Shown in pieces: positions 25,913 to 36,618 of a stretch of DNA of 64,000 bases; the first letter of the stretch is position 1; each line of letters starts with the position of its first letter. The stretch comes from Rhizophagus irregularis. Taxonomy: Eukaryota; Glomeromycota; Glomeromycetes; Glomerales; Glomeraceae. Made by a program: the position numbers and the translations under genes. The notes beneath the pieces were generated by a model. The model was not told where the DNA came from and searched no databases. It worked only from the letters and a program-made list of their open reading frames with translations. The stretch spans positions 3,288,501 through 3,352,500 of the forward strand of contig NC_089453.1 of the NCBI RefSeq assembly GCF_026210795.1, in the 5' to 3' direction.

Positions 25913-27090
25913 TTATTTTTTGATAATTTTTTTGATCCTAGCCCTCTTACTAGTTGGAGAACTATTTACACTAACCTTATCCTTTAACAGCCCAACAATT
26001 ATACCTATTACCCTTTTAACATCGTTTTGAAGTAAATTGGGATTTTTTTTGACAGAAGATTTTGTTAAATTGATTTGATATTTGCTTCCACTCGTAGAAT
26101 ATATACCATCAGGAGTATATATGATAAAATGCCACTCATACCCATAGTCATAATACCATAGATATAGTCAAAATAGTTATTCCCAAATGCTTGATCCGCA
26201 GTCCATTTCTTTTTATTTGTCTGAAACGCACTTTCAAGCTGTGCCAGATTCTAAGAGATAAAATACATCACCATTTAGTCTTGTTTCAAAGCTAATAGAC
26301 TGAGAAGACAAACAGTCTTACCTGGGCATATCCAATCTTAATATTACGCAGTTTTCCTTCAGTAATACAAAGGAGATCTTCCAAACTTTTGATTACGTAG
26401 TCTACACGACCTGTCGCATCCTTACTGGAAACATCCTTTTGAAATACTATAAATATATCTTGGTAGGTAAGTTTTTTAACTATAGTGATGGATGCATAGA
26501 GAATTGATGAAATAAATTCACAGCGCGTCACCTCATTGGCATCAGTCATAGTTTCTACATTCAAAAGTTTTAAGATAATGTCCTCCATGCAGTGTTGTGT
26601 TCAAATGCCTTATCATCATCATTAATCTCCTCGAAGACTAAAGAGAAAAATAAAGTTAATATAGCTATCTAGTCAATTTGAAAATTAATTAATTATTTAC
26701 CAGGAGTAAACTGCTTGATGTTTGTTATATCTTCCCTGTTCACCTTATTTTTATGTAACATTTTCTTTAAGTTGTTGAGAATTTTAAGCGAGGAATAGTT
26801 TTGTAGCTTCTGGCTGAGACCTTCGATAAATTTTGCAAGTATTGTTGCTGGTCTAATGTAAAACCAATACTGCAAAATTTTTCTTCTGTTAACTCAAGGA
26901 AGGCAAGACCAGATATTTTCTCTTTACAAAGAATTTTAATATCATCTTCATCAAGTTTCAAGTCTTTCCTTCCCAAATAATCGATAAGCTCCTGTGTATT
27001 AAAATCTTTAACCACGTCCGACATTGTTCTAGTGGAAATTTCTTCTGTTATTGAGATGGGTGAAGCAGGTGAAGAAGCTTGTGAAGACAT
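25913..27090 (-). pseudogene. broken SAM-domain family gene
   Basis: Three exons on the minus strand (27,090-26,701; 26,637-26,322; 26,250-25,913) with proper GT-AG introns. Exon 1 has a Ser-rich start (MSSQASSPASPISITEE), then a SAM-like module with FNTQELIDYLGRKDLKLDE and ISGLAFLELTEEKFCSIGF. Exon 2 carries VETMTDANEVTRCEFISSIL and SLEDLLCITEGKLRNIKIGY. Exon 3 has WTADQAFGNNYFDYIYGI and a basic end SKRARIKK. The reading frame breaks at least three times: after the SAM GF motif (about 26,870), before the EDIILKLLN motif (about 26,590), and after FDYIYGI (about 26,140). Exons 1 and 2 read in different frames on either side of the breaks, so it should not make the full protein. From memory the family is common in Rhizophagus; its function is unknown. 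Confidence 0.72.
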
Positions 27091-27473
27091 GGTTTTTATA
27101 TGTATGTGTTTGTACTTGCAAAAAAAATATGCACTTGACTGCAGTTACAGGTAAAGCTGGTTTATGGATATAAAAGTATTTTTTGTTTCAGTGCTTGGAG
27201 AGAAATGATTAATTTTTTTTTTGTATCGATTCATAATGCTTTTGCTATTACCAAAAACAACTGCTAAAAAAAAACACCTGCCACAACACCTGCTGTGATC
27301 AGGCGTGTATCTGCTGCTGAACCTGCTGCACCAATATATATGCAATTAAGGTGTAGTACAGAATTATCAGACGATTATATTACATCATTACACATGACAT
27401 TTTCAAGATTTACAACAAGAACATAACTTACATTACATAAAAATTACAAATATATCGCTACATGATACAGAAA

Positions 27474-27827
27474 TTATTTGGGATAAACAGTGAAATGGAA
27501 GTGCTCTGCTTTAGGTTCCTCAGTAAAAATATTGATAAAATCATCATGCATGTCCATTTCCATTTCAATAATGCTTCCAGCTCAAATTATACAAATTTTG
27601 AGAGGAATTTTATTAAATGGTGCCCCTAATCTACTTTGAATTGCAGTCTCAAGATTACTATAATGACCACCTCTGTGAATTGTAATCGATTGCATTACTT
27701 TAATGCATAGAATATTCATAAGTTTGCCTATAGGAGCGATAAGACAATTGATAGTAATGTTGTTATCATCCATTTTGACTCCTAAATGCAAGAATCCAAT
27801 AGTGAGAAAATTGCTTGGCCTACTCAT
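27474..27827 (-). pseudogene. Crinkler-like N-terminal domain remnant
   Basis: The minus-strand frame reads DDNNITINCLIAPIGK, a later IKV, LETAIQSRLGAPFNKIPLK, an in-frame TGA, then INIFTEEPKAEHFHFTV. The order matches the ubiquitin-like Crinkler head domain known from oomycetes and Rhizophagus: a start like ITLxCLV, a helix like LKKAIKxK, an LWKV-like strand, and an end like FxxxPPKxHIHVIV. The LWKV part is weak and the stop breaks the frame, and no C-terminal effector domain follows. It lies next to the copied RNF213 fragment. Confidence 0.45.
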
Positions 27828-27883
27828 ATTAAAGAATATATACTACATACCTTATTTTGCATTATTTTTTACGGAATGTTTTT

Positions 27884-28318
27884 TGCGAAAAATATTTTGG
27901 AAATGTTCTAGTCACTTCTAGAATTATTTAATAATCATAATTCATGGTCATATAAACAAATTCTAATTGAAAAATTAAATGATTCAAATTTAAATGATTC
28001 AGATGCATGTCATTTAATGATTATTGGTAAAAGTGATTCAATTGTAAATTTATTAACTTATCATTTAAGAAAAAGAAATTTGGATTCAGTTGTAATTTTA
28101 GGATCACAATTTCCTAATGATCGGAATGATTACTCTTATAATGTTTTAAATAGAAGAATGGTATGTAAATCTTTCAATCATTTTTCATTTTATTCATCAT
28201 ATTATTAATCATACATATTTATATTATTTATATTATCTTTTTAGATGTGTGTCAAAACAGGCAGGTTATTGATATTAACAGATTTAGAAATTATTTATGG
28301 TAATTTTTTAATTTTATA
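27884..28318 (+). pseudogene. copied fragment of the RNF213-like gene
   Basis: Nearly identical to 8,628-9,052, covering the end of exon 7, the intron, exon 8 and the start of the next intron. Because the intron is present, it is a genomic copy and not a retrocopy. The frame is broken at the left end by a 10-bp insertion (TTCTAG, TCAC, TTCTAG at about 27,906-27,921), where the source has a single TTCTAG. Downstream it retains SDSIVNLLTYHLRKRNLDSV and GSQFPNDRNDYSYNVLNR. It has no promoter or start of its own and is not expected to be functional. Confidence 0.92.
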
Positions 28319-28320
28319 CG

Positions 28321-28745
28321 TCTCATCAAAACGAGTCAAATGGTGGTTAGTTCATGTCTCTAGCATCGATAGTTCACGTGATAATTGCTAAAACGTCCAA
28401 ATTTTTTTAAATTAAAAATTCTGGCTGGAACACATTTATGACTTTATCTCGCCATCTAGTGATTCAAATCTGACGATTAAAGACTCATTGGATTTGTCTC
28501 ATTGAGACAAATCTAATAACGACTAGTTAATGTCTCCAGGTTCGATGGATGCGGAGATATATTTAAAAACAAGTTTTGGGCTTTTTTGCAATTACATCGT
28601 GTCCTATTGTGCTAGAAGTGCGAGCTGACCACCATTCGATTCCTCTTGATGAAACGAATTCCAATGAGTCTTTACTCATCAAATTTGAATCACTGGATGA
28701 CGAGATAATCACAAATGTCCGGATAATTTTGGCCACCCTCTGTAG
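28321..28745. repeat. foldback repeat with GATTTGTCTC core
   Basis: The segment at 28,441-28,494 (TATCTCGCCATCTAGTGATT and on) recurs inverted at about 28,657-28,712. The first 80 bases, containing GGTGGTTAG and CTCTAGCATCGATAG, recur inverted near 28,595-28,655. At 28,491-28,513 lies a near-perfect palindrome, GATTTGTCTC / GAGACAAATC. It starts directly where the RNF213 copy ends, so it may be the element that broke the copy. Terminal bases and a duplication could not be fixed. Confidence 0.7.
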
Positions 28746-29522
28746 TACTCTTTTTTGATAATTAAAATTATTACACTTTGGACCAACAACATTACCAGGG
28801 CTTGGCAAAAATGTGCACTTTTTTCTCATAAATGATTGAAAAGTTGGTATTATTATACAACAAAGCTTTCTCACACCACCAATTTACTATGTTAACTATA
28901 CTATATGTTTTGCATCTAGGGTAATTGGAATTGGTCTGCAATGATCTAAGACGTAACATTAGCAAATAAAATTACGTATATCGTAAAACCATCAAATTCC
29001 CATGAGAAGAAGAAAAGAATGACGTGATGATAAGTGGATACTATTAGAGAAACAACTAGGTCTTTAAGATGGTGACAGGAGCAAAGAAAGTAACGTTCTG
29101 CTCATTGTCATAATTGGTGCATGTTTATTTTAGTTACTTGTAATTGTATTAAGGTTAATATACAGTATATACCCAATTGTGTGATTAAAATAGTTTGAAG
29201 GATATCATCCAAGAAAATTATTATTAATATATAACTTTTTGTAAATATTGAGATCTAAATAACTCGCGTCTAACTTAGGTGCAGAAGGTTGACTCCTTAC
29301 ATGAATCCCAACCACCTTTGGTGTATTGAAGCCAAGAGATATTTCTGGTTCAAAGTCACAATCAAACGCGTCCCCCAGTGTAGGTATTTACCATATATAT
29401 TTTGGTGAAACATTATCAATCAGCATCATGGTTGTACAGTACATCGGAGTTTCATATAATATTGATTTTATTTATTTGTTCTTTTTATCCTATTATTTAT
29501 TCCTTTTCTTCAAAAAAAAAAA
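28746..29522. other. intergenic; upstream block shared with the second F-box gene
   Basis: No gene up to about 29,400. From about 29,401 the sequence GGTGAAACATTATCAATCAG and the following bases match the region before the F-box gene at 53,585, so the duplication included the promoter-proximal region. Confidence 0.6.
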
Positions 29523-31001
29523 ATGTCTAAATTTAATAAAGATATTCTTTTCTTAATATTTGAGAAATTACAAAATAATTCAAAAAATTCAAAATTTCTC
29601 TTTTCATGTCTAATGGTTAATAGAATTTGGTGTGAAACCATGATTCCAATTTTATGGAAGAATCCTTGGTGCTATTCTATTAATTATTGTAATAAAAATT
29701 CTTTATACTCCATTATTACTTCTTATTTATCCAATGATATTATAGAATCCTTAACAAAAAAAGAAATTCTAATTTCAAACCAATCACTTGCATTTGATTA
29801 TTTGTCTTTCTGTAGAAGTATTGATACAAAAATTATAGACGTTATCATTTCCATTGGATCATCATCAGAATATGATCAATTTCTTTTACAAGAGGAAATT
29901 TACAGTTTATTTATAAAGAAATGTCCAGAAATAAAGTATTTGAACATACGTGGTACCTATGAGATAGTATATCTTCCGGAAGCAAAGTTCCGTCTTGAAT
30001 CACTTTGTGAATTAACTTGTGATACATTGATTGATCCTAGGTACTTTTACAGATTAGCACATATCTGTCAACAAATACAAAGAATCATCATTATTAATAA
30101 AAACTTAAAAGCTAATTATGGAACTATTAAGTTAATAGAACTTCAAAAAAATTTAAAATATTTTAAATGGAAAGATGAAGAATATTTATCAGAACTACTA
30201 TTGGAAGACCCTTATAAAGACATTTTTAATATATTAAAAAAACATGCAAATACCCTTAATCATTTTGAAGTAAAGCTTCAATATTATTGCGGTCGTCACA
30301 TTAATTTCTATGATATTTACGATGATTTTGATTATACATTTCTACAATATACACTCTGAGAACTTCATAATTTAAAAATATTGGATATTAATTCTCCAAT
30401 ATTTTTAAAGAATAATGATTTTAATGAAAAATTAGAAAAGGTGGCTTATCGTGATCTTGAGATCCTAAAGATAGATTTTATAGAAATTTATCAAGTTAAT
30501 TACATAATTAAAAATAGCTTATATCTTAAAGAATTATTAATCAACGATTATCATTGGGATGAAGATAGTTTTAATGATGACTCTATTAATTTTATACGTA
30601 CAATTTATGAAAATTGTTTTTTAATTGAATGTTTATCAATCCCTATATTTCCATTATTGGAGAATCATTTTATCGAATTTGAAAAATTACTTAAAAGATG
30701 TCAAAATTTGCGATCATTATATTTTAAGGATACATATTATAAAGCGAGAGAGTTAGAATATGGAGATTATTTGTCAAATTCGTTAGTTAAAGAAGCATCA
30801 ATTAATTTAAGAGTAATTAGAATTTCTTATGACATTAGATTTTCTTTAAAAGCTTTTGAGACATTCTTTGAAAAGTGGAAAGGACGACCTGCAGTGTCCA
30901 TACATTTCGATGATTATTATTTTTATCATAAAAATGGTTTATATATGAATCTTATCAGTAAATATAAAATTGAAGGAGTAATTAAAGACATAGGCGTGTA
31001 A
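29523..31001 (+). pseudogene. F-box protein gene with one in-frame stop
   Basis: An uninterrupted frame apart from one TGA at 30,357-30,359; both halves are in the same frame and total about 490 codons. The start MSKFNKDILFLIFEKLQ and VNRIWCETMIPILWKNPW is a fungal F-box pattern (residues about 1-50). The rest is Leu/Ile-rich LRR-like sequence ending KYKIEGVIKDIGV. The intact relative at 53,585-55,039 has Leu and Gly codons (CTAGGA) where this copy has TGAGAA. F-box proteins bring substrates to SCF ubiquitin ligases; the LRR-like part would bind the substrate. The rest of the frame is well kept, so the stop is recent, an allele, an assembly error, or read through. Confidence 0.82.
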
Positions 31002-31953
31002 TTACTCGTTTTAGTATTAATTATACATTTTATGTATTATGGTTTATGAAGGCAAATTCAATAAAAGATTTTCATTTTGCAATTAAATGTATCTCAGTTT
31101 CTGATTTATAATATAAATACTGTAAGGTATGTTTAAAATTAATTTATTTTGAATTTAGAATATTTTATTTGATTTTCTACTTTAAGTACAATTATTATAA
31201 TAACCTTTATTTATTATTGCATTAAGAGTTATATGTGATCGCTTTAGACGCAATAATTTATTCAAATATGTTAGACGACAAAAATGATGATTTTTCGATA
31301 TTAATGTAATTGTCATCAATTATGATATAAGCGATTTACTTAAATAATAATTTTCATTGAACGAATCTATATAACAAATTACAAATTTTATGACTTTATG
31401 ATAATGAAAGGGCTTCAAAATAAACCATACAATTCATTTAAATACTCAATTGTGGATCAAAGATTAAGAATTATAATATTTTTTAAACTCTATTTATTTT
31501 TATTCATATGAAAATTCAAGTTTCCTATTAACATGATACTATTATCCGAAATCACATGTAACCGGCATGTTGTAACACTTTTCGGTGGGCGATGCTAGGT
31601 CGTTTGATCGCGCCAATAAGTCACGTGGAAAATTTGGAAGATGATTTTTCGATGAATGGAATTTTGATAAGAAAACTTGATAAAAAATATAAAAGATGTG
31701 ATATTTTGATAGATTTTATTTCGCGTGATATATTGTATATTATATGATTTTATATTAAAAAAGAAATATTTTTTATATTTGAGAATATTTTCATCAATCC
31801 TAAAATTAATTGTTTTTTTCTCTATACTACAGTAAGTCTAATTACTAATGTACTCAATATGTTTTCAATTTTCTTAATAAAGAAATAAAAGGATGGAAGA
31901 CATTATGTTTTTAATTAGCAAATTGTTAAAATGGAATGGTTGAATTTAAAAAT
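31002..31953. other. intergenic, nothing recognised
   Basis: A+T-rich sequence between the F-box gene and the left target-site duplication of the giant transposon. No open frame or repeat family was identified. Confidence 0.5.
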
Positions 31954-31961
31954 CATCTAAT
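31954..31961. repeat. left target-site duplication CATCTAAT
   Basis: An octamer identical to 49,398-49,405, directly abutting the CACCCC terminus of the giant element. Confidence 0.95.
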
Positions 31962-32093
31962 CACCCCATTCGCCTGATCGGCAAAGGATATAACCTTATC
32001 CATCGTGTCTCAAATGCATAGGTTATATCCTCCATGGAAACCACGGTTTTTATTGGCCAATACTAAGCAGTGATCATGTGACCTTATAAGTGT
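31962..32093. repeat. unique outer part of the left terminal inverted repeat
   Basis: The inverse of about 49,266-49,397. It contains an internal inverted pair, GGATATAACC at about 31,986 and GGTTATATCC at about 32,021, which could be transposase binding sites (inference). Confidence 0.9.
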
Positions 32094-34270
32094 AGACATT
32101 TTATCCTCGTAACTTAAGGACATAATTGTCTTAATAAATTTGAGGACATTTTTGTCCTCATAATTTTGAGGGACATATTTGTCCTTGTAAATTTTGAGGA
32201 CATTGTTGTCCTTGTAAATTTTGAGGACATATTTGTCCTCGTGATCTTGAAGACACTGTTGTCCTTATAATTTTTGAGGACATGTTTGTCCTCGTAATTT
32301 TGAGGGCATTGTTGTCCTTGTAAATTTTGAGGACATTTTTGTCCTCATAATCTTGAGGACATTGCTGTCCTTGTAAATTTTGAGGACATGTTTGTCCTCA
32401 TAATCTTGAGGGACATTGTTGTCTTTGTAAATTTTGAGGACATATTTGTCCTCGTGATCTTGAAGACACTGTTGTCCTTATAATTTTTGAGGACATCTTT
32501 GTCCTCGTAATTTTGAGGGCATTGTTGTCCTTGTAAATTTTGAGGACATTTTTGTCCTCGTAATGTTGAGGACATTGTTGTCCTTGTAGATTTTGAGGAC
32601 ATGTTTGTCCTTGTAATCTTGAGGACATTGTTGTCCTTGTAAATTTTGAGGACATTGCTGTCCTTGTAAATTTTGAGGACATTGCTGTCCTTGTAAATTT
32701 TGAGGACATGTTTGTCCTTGTAATGTTGAGGACATTTTTGTCCTCGTAATAATCTTGAGGACATTTCTGTCCTTGTAAATTTTGAGGACATGTTTGTCCT
32801 CATAATCTTGAAGGACATTGTTGTCCTTGTAAATTTTGAGGACATGTTTGTCCTTGTAATCTTGAGGATATTGCTGTCCTTGTAAATTTTGAGGACATTG
32901 CTGTTTTTGTAAATTTTGAGGACATGTTTGTCCTTGTAAATTGTAATGTTGAGGACATTTTTGTCCTCGTAATAATCTTGAGGACATTTCTGTCCTTGTA
33001 AATTTTGAGGACATGTTTGTCCTCATAATCTTGAAGGACATTGTTGTCCTTGTAAATTTTGAGGACATGTTTGTCCTTGTAATCTTGAGGACATTGTTGT
33101 CCTTGTAAATTTTGAGGACATGTTTGTCCTTGTAATCTTGAGGACATTGCTGTCCTTGTAGATTTTGAGGACATGTTTGTCCTTGTAATCTTGAAGACAT
33201 TGCTGTCCTTGTAAATTTTGAGGACATGTTTGTCCTTGTAATGTTGAGGGCATTGTTGTCCTTGTAAATTTTGAGGACATGTTTGTCCTTGTAATGTTGA
33301 GGGCATTGTTGTCCTTGTAATGTTGAGGGCATTGTTGTCCTTGTAAATTTTGAGGACATGTTTGTCCTTGTAAATTTTGAGGACATGTTTGTCCTTGTAA
33401 TCTTGAGGACATTGTTATTCTTGTAAATTTTGAGAAATTTTGAAATTGTGATTCTCGTAATTTTGATGATATTGCTATTCTCATAATTTTGATTGTTCTT
33501 GTAAATTTTGAGGACACTATATCCTTATAAATTTAAGGACATTTTTGTCCTTATAATTTGAAAACATTTTTGTTCTTGTAATTTGAGAACATTATTGTCC
33601 CTATAATTTGAGAATATTTTTGTCCTCATAATTTCGAGGACATTTTTGACCTCATAGTTTGATGATATTGTTATACTTGTAATTTGAGCTTGTAAATTTG
33701 AGACCATTTTTGTTCTTGTAATTTTAATTATATTGCTGTCCTCATAATTTGAGGACATTTTTGTCCTCATAATTTTGATGATATTGTTGCCCTCGTAAAT
33801 TTAAGGATATTATTGTCCTTATAATTTTACAGACATTTTTGTACTCGTAATTTTGATGGTATTGCTGTCCTCATAATTTAAGGATGTTTTTGTCCTTGTA
33901 ATTTGAGGACATTTTTGTCCTTGTAATTTTGATTATATTGCTGTCCTCATAAGTTGAGGACATTTTTGTCCTCGTAATTTTAATGATATTGTTATCCTCA
34001 TAATTTGAGGACATTATTGTCCTTGTAGTCTTGCCCTATAAAAAAATTTTGTGCTTTATTTGTGCCAAATGGGTTAATCATATGATATTTATTTAGAATT
34101 TGTTTGAATTTTATATAATTTTTAGTACAAATTTCGAATAAATATTGCATGATTAGCCCATTTGGCACAAATTTAGCACAAACCTTTTTTATAGGGCTGA
34201 TGATCATTGTTGTCCTTGTAAATTTTAGGACATTAGTAAATTTGAGACATTTTTTTATGTCCTCATGATT
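32094..34270. repeat. left-arm palindromic tandem array
   Basis: About 80 imperfect units of 26-27 bp of the form TTGAGGACATTTTTGTCCTC plus a TAA-rich spacer. Each unit holds a small palindrome GAGGACA-NNNN-TGTCCTC. Units near the outer side are regular, while those after about 33,430 are more decayed. Minus-strand open frames of up to 302 aa here are repeat read-through and not genes. A 163-bp MITE sits inside at 34,034-34,196. Confidence 0.93.
34034..34196. mobile_element. 163-bp MITE with CCCTATAAAAAA ends, in the left arm
   Basis: Inverted ends CCCTATAAAAAAA / TTTTTTATAGGG, followed inward by GTGCCAAATGGG / CCCATTTGGCAC and AATCAT / ATGATT. Flanking triplets are TTG and CTG, an imperfect 3-bp duplication. 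It interrupts the array, so it came later. The same terminal dodecamer is used by the element at 62,443-62,737. Confidence 0.82.
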
Positions 34271-34347
34271 CATATTTTTTGTATAGTGGTAATTTAAAAT
34301 TAACTTTTATTTCATTATTTAAAATGTTAAAATGTATTAATATTATT

Positions 34348-34498
34348 CCCAGTAAATAGTTTTTGTATTAATTTGTACCAAATGGGCTCATCCATATATA
34401 ATTTGGCTTAAATTTGGATTATTTTTTGCATAAATTTGAGCTAATTTCGAGCCAATGAGCCCGTTTGGTATAAATTTATACAAAAACTATTTACTGGG
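34348..34498. mobile_element. 151-bp MITE with CCCAGTAAAT ends
   Basis: Inverted ends CCCAGTAAATAGTTTTTGTA / TACAAAAACTATTTACTGGG, then TACCAAATGGGCTC / GAGCCCGTTTGGTA. Flanked by an exact 3-bp duplication, ATT (34,345-34,347 and 34,499-34,501). The inner CCAAATGGG block resembles that of the MITE at 34,034, so the two are probably related families. Confidence 0.87.
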
Positions 34499-34831
34499 AT
34501 TTAATGGACATATCACATATATATACACATATATATATGAAAAGCTCTAAATATTACATAAAAATAAGACTTTATAAATGCAAAAAAATTTGTTCTTATA
34601 AACAACCTGTAATGTAAGAAATGCGGAAATCAATTTTATGATTATTTAATCAATCTTTAAGATTATTATTTCTCTTCATCTGTTTATTAATGAAAAATTA
34701 ATTAATTCAAATGTATTGATTAAATTATAATATAGCAACAGATTTGATTACATGAATTAAACTTGTTGAGTATTTTATTTATTATTGATTAATATTATTA
34801 TTCTTATTGCACTAATTAGTTCACTAATATC

Positions 34832-36364
34832 CTATTCATTTTGTTCAAATCTAATGTTATAAAGTGAATCCAGAACTTTAATTCTTTCTTCTTCTTTAAG
34901 ATTAGAATAATCCTGAAATTCAACATCTAATGGCCATCCTATAACTTTATATGAAGTTTGTGTTTTCCATCTTTTATATGGTATATTATTACCTTTTACA
35001 TCTTGTTCTATAATATAATTACAGTAAATGTTATTTTTAAATTAAACTTGAATTAAAATTAATTGAATACTTACCAAACTTTTGCCGCAAAATAAATCTT
35101 ACTTTATTTCTTGTTTCAATGCTATTAGGTTTTGAAATATTGATAGCAGATAGATTAAAAGTATGTCCAGTTTCAGATTCATCTGGCAAAATTTCAGATG
35201 ACTTAGTTTCAGCAACAGATTTGATTACTCCTTCATTTTCTTATATACAGAATAAATACATACAGGTTGTTGTTAAAAAATCAAATGTAATATATAATAA
35301 TATATGAACATTATATCCCTTTTTTTTTAAAATAGAGAAACAACGAAATGGAATGATTGCATCACTTAAGTTGCTATAAGTCTGATAAAATTCTTCACCA
35401 ATATTTGATCCAAACCAATGACTTCTAAGCTCATCATAATTGGATACAGCCAATGTAATAAACTCCATGCCACAAGTGACATGTAAAGTTCGAAACTACA
35501 AGTTGTAATTTATTATTATTACAAAATTAGATTGATACTACCAAGATAATATTAATTTACCATTTTTCGGATATCTTGAATTCCATTATTTAGTTGTGTT
35601 TTTCGTGATTTTGCATTTGTAATAAATGAGTTTTGCTCTTTAACACGTAAATTTGCAGCATTTTTAGCTTCTTCTTCATAATATTTACGTGTATCATTAT
35701 TTAATGCATTCCATGCATCTGCACAGAGTTTTTGGGACCCTTTATCTTTAATATTTAAGCCTTTAAAATAAAGTAAAATTGTTAAAACATTGAAATTTAA
35801 ATTTTAAGTAATATAAATCAGTTTATATATACACACCTTTTCCATGTGTTGCCCACCAATTAGATTGCCAAATATTAAATCCACTGATTTTTCTTTGTTT
35901 TCTAATAGCAGGTTCTCTATAATCTTTCATTACACTCTAATATAAAATGAGCATTTTAAATATCAAATTTTTAAGGATTAAACATTATTAAGTTTGCCTA
36001 CCTTAATAAAATATGAATGCACATTAAGTTCATTAGCTAATAATTCAATTTCAGAATCATGCTGTTGCTGCAAATTTTTAATTTTTGCAAATGCTTCTAC
36101 ATTTAATTCTGAAACTATAAATTGTTAAATTATTAGTATTTATTCCTTTTTTAAAAAAAATTACTAAATAAAATATTTTATTAAATTAAATTTATAAAAT
36201 TTGCATTTAATAAAATCTAGTATATCAACCCATTATACTGTTTAGCCAAAAATATATTTTAGTTTTTTTATTCTATTTTTCTATTCTTTGTTAGCATATA
36301 TTCTTGTATTTTATAAATATTTACCACTTAAGTCAGAATCTAAGTCAAAGTTATTATTTTCCAT
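34832..36364 (-). CDS. HMG-box-like protein carried by the KDZ element
   Basis: Multi-exon gene on the minus strand. The start is the ATG at 36,364, giving MENNNFDLDSDLS. Exons 36,364-36,325, 36,114-36,002 and 35,936-35,837, and the one starting at 35,760, join in frame through GT-AG introns. They spell RKISGFNIWQSNWWATHGKG and then GSQKLCADAWNALNNDTRKYY-EEEAKN. This matches an HMG box: Phe near the start, Trp in the middle, a W-x2-L-x3-xRxxY helix and a basic/acidic tail, so DNA binding is likely. Later exons hold FITLAVSNYDELRSHWFGSN, INISKPNSIETRNKVRFILR and a C-terminus with YKVIGWPLDVEF. One junction near 35,290-35,330 could not be settled: a stop follows if no splice is made. A late frameshift is therefore possible. 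The role in transposition is unknown. Confidence 0.68.
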
Positions 36365-36618
36365 CTCAATGAACGAAGCCAAGAATAACGCGTAACAATG
36401 CGTCATAATATAACATATATATATTTGCCGATCAGTCAGGTGATAAAACGTTATTTCAAAAAATTATATATCTTAATGTAAATTTACAATCTAAACAAAT
36501 TTATTGTATTATCTCATAGTAAATCCACCAAATTTTATTGATTTTATTTAATAACAAGATAGAATAAAACAAAAAGAGAAAGTACATGTAAAAAAGTAAA
36601 TAATAATGTCTAACTACT

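Noticed and set aside
32345-33517. Long minus-strand open frames (up to 302 aa)
   Set aside because: They translate the 26-27-bp array unit over and over in three frames (SSKFTRT, CPQNLQGQQ, VLKIYKDNN) with no unique sequence, so they are repeat by-products.
32094-34270. Possible CRISPR-like array
   Set aside because: There are no unique spacers of even length, units are directly joined and palindromic, and the setting is a eukaryotic transposon end.
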